Source: Clostridiales bacterium (GTDB lineage Bacteria > Bacillota > Clostridia > Lachnospirales > WQUN01). Taken from it: DNA of 5,160 bases. Under the pieces are notes generated by a model that saw nothing but the letters and a program-made list of their open reading frames with translations, was not told the DNA's origin and made no database searches. Where the stretch lies: NCBI GenBank assembly GCA_031289625.1, contig JAITPB010000013.1, forward strand, positions 1 to 5,160. The letters run 5' to 3'. Positions 1-4,569 of this stretch are shown piece after piece. Positions within the stretch are counted from its first letter, which is position 1, and every line of letters begins with the position of its first letter. The position numbers and the translations under genes are program-made.

Positions 1-240
1 TAGGGTAGGCGAAGCGCTGGGTGTCGCTGTTGGCGTAGGCGAGGCGTCAGGTGTCGCTGTTGGCGTAGGCGAGGCGTCAGGTGTCGCTGTTGGCGTGGGC
101 GAGGCGTCAGGTGTCGCTGTTGGCGTAGGCGAGACGTCAGGTGTTGCTGTTGGCGTAGGCGAGGCGTCAGGTGTTGCTGTTGGCGTAGGCGAGGCGTCAG
201 GTGTCGCTGTTGGCGTAGGCGAGGCGTCAGGTGTCGCTGT
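1..240 (-). repeat. Eight-copy 30-bp tandem repeat encoding PTPTATPDAS units
   Basis: Eight direct 30-bp copies sit head to tail in register with the reading frame, with boundaries at 1, 31, 61, 91, 121, 151, 181 and 211. Copies 31-60, 61-90, 181-210 and 211-240 are identical. Copies 91-120 and 151-180 differ by one base and 121-150 by two, one of which changes Ala to Val. The copy at 1-30 is more diverged (D to S, and T-P to T-L at its end). The next unit at 241 matches for only about 11 bases. The encoded peptide is a flexible, probably glycosylated Pro/Thr spacer. Near-identity at the nucleotide level, including third codon positions, points to recent expansion by slippage or recombination. 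The array may continue past the left edge. Confidence 0.95.
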
Positions 241-1542
241 TGGCGTGGGCGTCACTATCGGGCTGGGTGATACAGTTGGGGTTATGGGCTGTTCGGGTTC
301 AAACTCTGTTGAAGATACCACGATAAGCCCAAAACTGACGGAACCGCCGGCGGGTACTGTTTTATTATAACTTGCGGGTATCGCGACGATGTTCTCTCCG
401 GACAAAGAATAAACGCAGTCCCATCCCGAACTGATTCTAAGGATGTCGGGGAATGGTATTGTTACGCCCCAGTCAGTCACCGGATAGCCGTTCGGGTTTG
501 TAATATAAACTTTGATTTGGGTAAAGTATTCGTTGCCAGTTTTCCATTTGGAAGCAACTTCGATTCTTATGATAAGATCCTGATCGTTTTGAGTCGGCGT
601 AGGCGTATTGGTTGGAACAGGCGCGCTTGTTGGCGCAGGCGTATTGGTTGGAACGGACGTGCTTGTTGGCGTCGGCGCATTGGTTGGAACAGGCGTGCTT
701 GTCGGCGCATTGGTTGGAACGGGCGTGCTTGTTGGCGTATTGACCGGGGTGGGCGTCACCGGGCCCGAACTGCCGACCGAAAATGTCGATATTTTCGGAC
801 TAAACACCGCCGAAGATATAACCATGAGGCCAAAGCTGATGGTTTCCCCGGCGGGAATCGTCTTGTTATTGTCTGCCTGGCTTATGTTAATATTTCCGTT
901 GGACACGGCAGAGACACAATCCCAGGCTGCACTAATGCCGATGCCGTTGGGAAACGGTATGACCATTTCCCAGTTTGTAACCGGATAGCTGTTGTTATTA
1001 TGTATATAAACATAAAACTGTGTAATGATATCCGCGTCACTCCCCCATGATGATTCTAACTTGAGTTCGGCGACGACGCCGGAGTCGTTTGACGCCGGTA
1101 TCGTTACGGGAACGGCTTCCGTCTCAACCTCTATAAGGGATACCTCCGGATTGAAGGCGCCGCTGGTCTCGGCGATAAAGTTGAACGATCGGGTACTGCC
1201 GGATTCGATAATTCTGCTGTACGACTTGGCCGCCGCGAGAATATTGCCTTCTGACAGGGTATAATCGGCGTCTGACATTTGGTCGATTCCCACACCGTTG
1301 GCAAAGGGAATTGTAACCCTCCAGTCTGTTACCTTGTATGTGTTGGCGTTTCTGAGCGTGACGGTGACGTTTGTCTTTGTGTTTCCCCCGCTTTGCCAGG
1401 TTGAAGTTACAGCGGCTTCAGCAGTTACGTTCACGTCGTTTGTTGTCGCCGCGGAAACGGACAGAGACGGAAACATCAGCAGAAGGGCAACTAGTAAGCT
1501 GGCAATGGATCTGCCGGCTGACGATTTTTTGGGTCGTTTCAT
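1..1542 (-). CDS. Secreted modular protein with three CBM2-like carbohydrate-binding domains and Pro/Thr-rich linkers (C-terminus outside window)
   Basis: This open frame of 514 codons runs off the left edge without a stop. The start is the ATG at 1542-1540 because AGGAGG lies 9 nt upstream; an in-frame ATG at 1551 abuts the AGGAGG and is too close. Residues 1-31 form a signal peptide: basic KRPKK, a hydrophobic run near 13-27, and a likely cleavage after VSA31. Three immunoglobulin-like domains follow at about 40-130, 157-250 and 322-415. Each shows the CBM2 pattern W..G, V.V.I.N, VT-W-x-V-IPF, then a hydroxyl/Gly-rich stretch; PAGGSVSFGL in domain 3 is the clearest. Domains 2 and 3 are joined by a VPTN-type linker (about 261-318), and a PTPTATPDAS repeat array begins near 430. 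By family knowledge CBM2 modules bind crystalline cellulose, chitin or xylan. No catalytic domain is visible; one, a dockerin or a wall anchor could lie beyond the edge. The protein is probably extracellular. The CBM2 assignment is by eye. Confidence 0.85.
   Translation of the reverse strand, partial: MKRPKKSSAGRSIASLLVALLLMFPSLSVSAATTNDVNVTAEAAVTSTWQSGGNTKTNVTVTLRNANTYKVTDWRVTIPFANGVGIDQMSDADYTLSEGNILAAAKSYSRIIESGSTRSFNFIAETSGAFNPEVSLIEVETEAVPVTIPASNDSGVVAELKLESSWGSDADIITQFYVYIHNNNSYPVTNWEMVIPFPNGIGISAAWDCVSAVSNGNINISQADNNKTIPAGETISFGLMVISSAVFSPKISTFSVGSSGPVTPTPVNTPTSTPVPTNAPTSTPVPTNAPTPTSTSVPTNTPAPTSAPVPTNTPTPTQNDQDLIIRIEVASKWKTGNEYFTQIKVYITNPNGYPVTDWGVTIPFPDILRISSGWDCVYSLSGENIVAIPASYNKTVPAGGSVSFGLIVVSSTEFEPEQPITPTVSPSPIVTPTPTATPDASPTPTATPDASPTPTATPDASPTPTATPDVSPTPTATPDASPTPTATPDASPTPTATPDASPTPTATPSASPTL
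592..762 (-). repeat. Interdomain Pro/Thr/Ser linker with degenerate VPTN repeats
   Basis: This stretch encodes residues about 261-317 of the CBM protein, between the second and third CBM2-like domains. The 12-bp word for Val-Pro-Thr-Asn occurs at 607, 643, 679 and 709 (plus-strand start positions), spaced 36, 36 and 30 bp, separated by variable STP, TPAPTSAP and TSTS segments. It is a separate repeat family from the array at 1-240: the sequence, unit length and degree of divergence all differ. Such linkers usually space carbohydrate-binding modules and are often O-glycosylated. Confidence 0.85.
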
Positions 1543-1551
1543 ATACGACAT

Positions 1552-1557
1552 CCTCCT
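1552..1557 (-). promoter_or_regulatory. Ribosome binding site that fixes the CBM-protein start
   Basis: A perfect AGGAGG on the minus strand lies 9 nt from the ATG at 1542 and 0 nt from the in-frame ATG at 1551. It therefore supports the MKRPKK start over MSYMKRPKK. Confidence 0.85.
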
Positions 1558-1594
1558 TTTATAAAAAAATTTGACAAATGCGACTTATAAGCGC

Positions 1595-1622
1595 AGTATA
1601 GCAGATTTGGAAAATTATTCAA
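1595..1622 (-). promoter_or_regulatory. Probable sigma-A promoter of the CBM-protein gene
   Basis: Reading the minus strand, TTGAAT (1622-1617) is separated by 16 bp from TATACT (1600-1595). Transcription would start near 1588, giving a leader of about 46 nt. An A/T-rich tract (about 1629-1661) lies directly upstream and could act as an UP element. A near-palindrome centred on CTTATAAG (1584-1591) overlaps the predicted start site. The call is from hexamer match and spacing only. Confidence 0.6.
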
Positions 1623-1668
1623 GTCAGAAAAAAATCCCTCTTTTTCGTTTTAATTTTTTTATGAGCGC

Positions 1669-1697
1669 TTGCCAAACTGCCAGCCGGATGCTATAAT
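1669..1697 (+). promoter_or_regulatory. Strong sigma-A promoter of tRNA-Glu
   Basis: TTGCCA (1669-1674), an exact 17-bp spacer and a perfect TATAAT (1692-1697) lie just upstream of the tRNA 5' end at 1708. The A/T tract at about 1641-1661, immediately before the -35, fits an UP element as often seen at stable-RNA promoters. With a start near 1704 the primary transcript would carry only a few extra 5' bases. Confidence 0.85.
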
Positions 1698-1707
1698 GTA
1701 TACATTC

Positions 1708-1779
1708 GGCCTGTTGGTCAAGTGGTTAAGACACGGCCCTCTCACGGCTGTAACAGGGGTCCGACTCCCCTACAGGTCA
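1708..1779 (+). tRNA. tRNA-Glu (anticodon CTC)
   Basis: This is a complete 72-nt cloverleaf. The acceptor stem is GGCCTGT paired with ACAGGTC, with a G2-U71 wobble, and the discriminator base is A1779. The D arm is GTC/GAC with a GG-containing loop. The anticodon stem CGGCC/GGCTG encloses CTCTCAC, placing anticodon CTC at 1741-1743. A 4-nt variable region and a T arm AGGGG-TCCGACT-CCCCT complete it. The overall sequence closely resembles bacterial tRNA-Glu. The 3' CCA is not encoded, since TCATC follows, so it must be added by nucleotidyltransferase. It reads GAG codons. It stands alone, with its own promoter upstream and a terminator downstream. Confidence 0.97.
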
Positions 1780-1815
1780 TCATGTCATACAATCATTTAT
1801 CAGATCATAAACATT

Positions 1816-1859
1816 AATCCTGAAACGGAGTTCTGTGCGGCTCTTTCAGGATTTTTTTT
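1816..1859 (+). terminator. Rho-independent terminator after tRNA-Glu
   Basis: AATCCTGAAA (1816-1825) pairs with TTTCAGGATT (1844-1853) across an 18-nt loop, and the 3' arm runs into a tract of eight T (1852-1859). It ends the tRNA transcript about 75 nt after the mature 3' end. It lies only 2 nt before the ribosome binding site of the next gene, so it may also act as a leader hairpin for that gene. Confidence 0.85.
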
Positions 1860-1877
1860 ATAAGGGAGAGATTCAAA

Positions 1878-2354
1878 GTGCTGACGTTTGAAATGACTGA
1901 GGAAACCATCAAAAGCGTGATGCATGCGCTGCTCAAAGGCGATACGTTCGACGCGTTTTATGTACGCGGCATGGAAATCCGTTTGTTCACGCAGTTTGAA
2001 ATTTCCGGCGTTCTGAATCAATCCTGCTACAGTGAAGAAGAATGGGAAAAATTGGGGCGCGTCTATTGTTTATGGAGTGAATTGAAGCGCTACGCCTTTG
2101 ATATGCTCAAGGGCAGCCAGAAGCCGCAATTATTGAAGATTATTTTTTCCCTGCCGGACGAAGCGGCGCGCGCCATCCACGAAAACGCCGCCGCACTGTT
2201 TCTGAATTTGGCATTTACAGAAAATAAACTCTGTTTTATCGCCGCCGCCAGCCCCAAAAATTTCTCCCTGGACAAATCAGTGGACTTGCTGTGGGAAGAA
2301 TACATACGCCGTTTTTTTCAAACGAATGGATGGTCCGCCAATATGCTGGCCTGA
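1878..2354 (+). CDS. Hypothetical protein, probable DUF5721 family
   Basis: The 158-residue protein starts at GTG 1878, with AAGGGAGAG at 1862-1870 and a 7-nt gap; no better ATG exists nearby. There is no signal peptide or membrane segment, so it is probably cytosolic. Visible landmarks are FDxFYVRxxEI (24-34), YSEEEW (51-56), LWSELKxxxFxxLKG (65-79), a region of alternating hydrophobic residues LFLNLAF (107-113), and LDKSVDLLWEEY (131-142). From memory this layout (FDxF..R..EI near the N-terminus, W..LK...F.LLKG, a C-terminal LDK...W) matches the clostridial DUF5721 family, whose function is unknown; the length fits. It is convergent with the DtxR-type gene, 5 bp between stop codons. No promoter is visible between the terminator and the start codon. 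That it is a real gene is well supported by its start region and composition; the family name is less certain. Confidence 0.85.
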   Translation: MLTFEMTEETIKSVMHALLKGDTFDAFYVRGMEIRLFTQFEISGVLNQSCYSEEEWEKLGRVYCLWSELKRYAFDMLKGSQKPQLLKIIFSLPDEAARAIHENAAALFLNLAFTENKLCFIAAASPKNFSLDKSVDLLWEEYIRRFFQTNGWSANMLA

Positions 2355-2359
2355 TGAGG

Positions 2360-2743
2360 CTACCGATCCTTTTTTTCTTCCAGTGTTTTCACTTGGCGTT
2401 TAATCATCTCGAAGGTTTCGGCGCAAAGAATATGTTCCATGCGGCACGCATCCGCCGCTGCGTTTTTTTCGCTGACGCCGATGTTCACTAGCCATTCAAA
2501 AAGTGTGGAGTGGCGTTCATAGACTTGCCCGGCGGCCTGAGCCCCTTCTTCTGTCAGCGCGATAAAACCGTCCGCGTCCATCCGGATCAAACCGCCTTCC
2601 CGCAGCTTTTTCATGGCGACGCTGACACTCGGTTTGGAAAACCCCATTTCATTGGCAATATCAATTGAACGTACGGTGCCGTTTTTTTGCCACAAGAGCA
2701 GAATCCTCTCCAGATAGTCTTCGGCGGAGGCGCGTATTTGCAT
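2360..2743 (-). CDS. DtxR/MntR-family metal-dependent transcriptional regulator
   Basis: The 127-residue protein is a short, MntR-sized member without the C-terminal SH3-like domain of DtxR/IdeR. Residues 7-60 are a winged helix-turn-helix, with recognition-helix region FSKPSVSVAMKKL (35-47) and a wing ending FIALTEEG (60-67). Residues 68-120 are the helical dimerisation and metal-binding part. Apparent metal ligands by alignment are D9 and E12 in SAEDYLERI, H78 in YERH, and C100, E103, H104 in ACRMEH. MntR has Glu where C100 stands; DtxR/IdeR have Cys, so the set looks more iron-type. The start at 2743 is preferred because GAGGG (2754-2750) is 6 nt away; the alternative ATG at 2749 abuts it. 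Such proteins repress metal uptake genes when Mn(II) or Fe(II) is bound. No transporter target lies in the window. It follows gapA on the same strand, behind a terminator hairpin. Confidence 0.9.
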   Translation of the reverse strand: MQIRASAEDYLERILLLWQKNGTVRSIDIANEMGFSKPSVSVAMKKLREGGLIRMDADGFIALTEEGAQAAGQVYERHSTLFEWLVNIGVSEKNAAADACRMEHILCAETFEMIKRQVKTLEEKKDR

Positions 2744-2764
2744 GATCATCCCTCGTTTCTGAAG

Positions 2765-2797
2765 AAAGAGCCGCCCCCCTGCAAGGAGCGGCTCTTT
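2765..2797 (-). terminator. Hairpin terminator after gapA, adjacent to the regulator's ribosome binding site
   Basis: A perfect 10-bp inverted repeat, AAAGAGCCGC (2765-2774) with GCGGCTCTTT (2788-2797), encloses a 13-nt loop. On the minus strand the second arm ends TTT and continues CTTC, a weak U tract. On the plus strand it continues to five T. It begins 4 bp past the gapA stop codon (2802-2804) and ends about 10 bp before the GAGGG of the DtxR-type gene, so it probably ends most gapA transcripts while letting some read through. Confidence 0.8.
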
Positions 2798-2801
2798 TTG
2801 C

Positions 2802-3809
2802 TTACTGAGCGTCCACTTTCGCCATGTGCGCGATTAAGTCAACAATTTTGCAGGAATAACCCCATTCGTTGTCATACCAGGCGACCAGCTTCACAAAATT
2901 GTCGTTTAACGCGATGCCTGCCTTTGCGTCAAACACGCATGTACACGATTCGCCGATGAAATCAGTGGAAACCACGTCTTCTTCCGTGTATCCCAAGACG
3001 CCCTTCATCTCGTTTTCAGACGCGGCTTTCACAGCGGCTTTAATGGCATCGTATGACGCGCCTTTTTCCAAACGGCAGGTCAAGTCGATCACCGACACGT
3101 TAATGGTGGGCACGCGGAACGACATGCCGGTCAACTTGCCCTTCAGACGCGGAAGAACCGCGCCTACCGCCTTGGCGGCGCCGGTGGAAGAGGGAATGAT
3201 GTTCGCCGCTGCGGCGCGGCCGCCTCTCCAATCTTTGTTAGAAGGGCCGTCTACCGTTTTCTGCGTAGCTGTCGTGGAATGCACGGTGGTCATCAAACCT
3301 TCCGCAATGCCGAAGTTGTCGTCGATGACCTTGGCCAGCGGCGCAAGGCAGTTGGTGGTGCAAGACGCGTTGGAAACCACAATCAAATCTTTGGTGTACT
3401 CCGTATGGTTGACGCCCATAACGAACATTCTCGCGTCTTTGGAAGGCGCGCTGATCACCACTTTTTTCGCGCCGCCTTTTAAATGCGCGGACGCTTTGTC
3501 CACTGTGGTAAAAACGCCGGTGGAATCCATAACATAATCCGCGCCGTCCTGTCCCCAGGGAATTTCCGCCGCTTCTTTAAATGCATAAGTGGAAATGGGT
3601 TTGCCATTGATGATCAATTTGCCGTCTTTTGTCCCAATGTCGCCTTTGTAACGGCCATGCACTGAATCATACTTCATCATGTAAACCATGTAGTCCAATC
3701 CAATAAAAGGATCGTTGACTGCCACCACCTGCACGTCATTTCTGGACAGCGACGCCCGCAGCACCAGGCGGCCGATACGCCCAAAACCATTAATACCAAC
3801 CTTGACCAA
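2802..3809 (-). CDS. gapA: Type I glyceraldehyde-3-phosphate dehydrogenase
   Basis: The 335-residue, full-length enzyme oxidises glyceraldehyde 3-phosphate with NAD+ and phosphate to 1,3-bisphosphoglycerate in cytosolic glycolysis. The N-terminal Rossmann motif is GINGFGRIGR (5-14), and D33 in VND fits NAD preference. The active site is SNASCTTNC with catalytic C150, and H177 lies in TTVHST. The S-loop and catalytic domain include DWRGGR (193-198), NIIPSSTGAAKAVG (203-216) and the C-terminal WYDNEWGYS (311-319). The start codon is TTG at 3809: no ATG fits, AGGAGG lies 7 nt upstream, and MVKVGINGFGRIGR is the canonical family N-terminus. The ATQKTVDGPSxKDWRGGR segment resembles the E. coli GapA/eukaryotic-type subfamily rather than the NDQ...DLRRARA form of Bacillus GapA. 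It has its own promoter and a hairpin terminator. Confidence 0.98.
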   Translation of the reverse strand: MVKVGINGFGRIGRLVLRASLSRNDVQVVAVNDPFIGLDYMVYMMKYDSVHGRYKGDIGTKDGKLIINGKPISTYAFKEAAEIPWGQDGADYVMDSTGVFTTVDKASAHLKGGAKKVVISAPSKDARMFVMGVNHTEYTKDLIVVSNASCTTNCLAPLAKVIDDNFGIAEGLMTTVHSTTATQKTVDGPSNKDWRGGRAAAANIIPSSTGAAKAVGAVLPRLKGKLTGMSFRVPTINVSVIDLTCRLEKGASYDAIKAAVKAASENEMKGVLGYTEEDVVSTDFIGESCTCVFDAKAGIALNDNFVKLVAWYDNEWGYSCKIVDLIAHMAKVDAQ

Positions 3810-3816
3810 TTGAAAT

Positions 3817-3822
3817 CCTCCT
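3817..3822 (-). promoter_or_regulatory. Ribosome binding site of gapA (supports a TTG start)
   Basis: A perfect AGGAGG on the minus strand lies 7 nt before TTG 3809-3807. No ATG or GTG lies in frame at suitable spacing, so this site decides the rare start codon. Confidence 0.85.
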
Positions 3823-3849
3823 GAAATTAAATTAATAACAATCTTATTT

Positions 3850-3878
3850 AGTATACCATAAATTGCCTATATCAAACA
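3850..3878 (-). promoter_or_regulatory. Extended -10 promoter of gapA
   Basis: On the minus strand TATACT (3855-3850) is preceded by TGG (3858-3856), an extended -10 element. At 17-bp spacing the -35 position holds only TGTTTG (3878-3873). A better hexamer, TTGATA (3875-3870), is too close at 14 bp. The leader would be about 35 nt, A/T rich. A consensus TTGACA at 3902-3897 has no good -10 at 16-18 bp and is a weaker alternative. Confidence 0.6.
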
Positions 3879-3906
3879 TTCTTTTTCCAAATTGCTTGTC
3901 AAAGCG

Positions 3907-4551
3907 CTAGAGAAAGAAATATATTTTGGTCACCAATGTCAGATACGCGCCTGTGACGGCTTCGATGAGCGGGAATATGACGTAGGACAGCGCGCCGGTG
4001 GCAGCCAAAATCATAACAACCAGCATCATATAGTTGGTGTTGACGCGCATCACCGCGTTGTACCATTTGTCCGGCAGGATGGCGGAGAACACTTTCGAGC
4101 CGTCCAAAGGCGGCAGCGGCAGCATGTTAAACACGCCGAGCCCAATGTTGATCGCCGCGAAGCGGTCAAAATAATTGACCATTGACGTGTCCGCGCCAGA
4201 ATTGGACAGATGAACCCATATGGGATACAGAATCATCCAGGAAACAAAAGCCAGTATGAAATTCGAGAGCGGGCCGCTGAAAGAGATAATGGCCATATCT
4301 CTTTTGGGATTTTTCAAATAGGCGGGATTGACCATAACCGGTTTGGCCCACCCAAAGCCAAACCGCAAAATTAAAATGGTTCCGATGAGATCCAAGTGGC
4401 GCAGGGGATTGAAAGAAAGCCGTCCGTCCTGCTTGGCGGTATAATCTCCCAGCTTATAGGCGGCGAAGCCGTGGGCAAATTCATGAATGGGCAGAGCGAG
4501 CAAGAGCAGCGGGAGGCGGAAAATCATGGTTTGTATGTCTTCAGATGGCAT
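3907..4551 (-). CDS. Site-2 protease family (peptidase M50) membrane metalloprotease, YwhC-like
   Basis: The 214-residue integral membrane protein is of usual length for the short stand-alone M50 group. A hydrophobic segment (about 9-30) carries the zinc motif HEFAH (H23, E24, H27). A conserved block GRLSFNPLRHLDLIGT (43-58) and FGFGWAKPVMVN (64-75) follow, then GPLSN (93-97) in a second membrane segment. NMLPLPPLDG (142-151) supplies the third zinc ligand, D150, and there is a C-terminal hydrophobic stretch (about 174-212). All catalytic residues are present, so it should be active; members cut substrates inside the membrane, but the substrate is not deducible here. The start ATG 4551 has GGAG 7 nt upstream within AAAGGAGAG. 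It begins 18 bp after the GH94 stop codon, suggesting one transcript. No terminator hairpin is obvious between it and gapA. Confidence 0.95.
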   Translation of the reverse strand: MPSEDIQTMIFRLPLLLLALPIHEFAHGFAAYKLGDYTAKQDGRLSFNPLRHLDLIGTILILRFGFGWAKPVMVNPAYLKNPKRDMAIISFSGPLSNFILAFVSWMILYPIWVHLSNSGADTSMVNYFDRFAAINIGLGVFNMLPLPPLDGSKVFSAILPDKWYNAVMRVNTNYMMLVVMILAATGALSYVIFPLIEAVTGAYLTLVTKIYFFL

Positions 4552-4569
4552 GAGATCTCTCCTTTATCA

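Noticed and set aside
1..240. CRISPR array suggested by regular 30-bp repeats
   Set aside because: The copies are directly contiguous with no unique spacers and remain in frame with a protein, so this is a coding tandem repeat.
95..1050. Plus-strand open frames at 95-370, 517-1050 and 608-988 rich in Gly-Val or Arg-Trp repeats
   Set aside because: They are the antisense reading of the repeat-rich CBM gene. The repeats lack stop codons on both strands; the minus-strand frame has a signal peptide, promoter, ribosome binding site and recognisable domains.
1540..1551. Alternative upstream ATG at 1551 for the CBM protein
   Set aside because: It is in frame but has no spacing from AGGAGG; the ATG at 1542 has a 9-nt gap and gives a normal signal-peptide N-terminus.
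1571..1602. Plus-strand TTGACA (1571) with TATAGC (1597) as a promoter
   Set aside because: The spacer is 20 bp and the -10 is poor, and the tRNA has a much better promoter at 1669-1697.
1669..1863. Plus-strand open frame covering the tRNA and its flanks
   Set aside because: It spans the tRNA promoter, the tRNA-Glu gene and the terminator; those explain the sequence.
2345..2377. Terminator between the convergent genes: TGGCC/GGCTA stem followed by a T run at about 2370-2376
   Set aside because: The stem is only 5 bp with a wobble and is separated by about 7 nt from the T run, which is explained by Lys codons at the end of the regulator gene.
2869..3537. Plus-strand 222-codon open frame opposite gapA, plus shorter frames at 3279-3482 and 3483-3665
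   Set aside because: These are antisense to a full-length, highly conserved GAPDH and show no recognisable family or suitable translation start.
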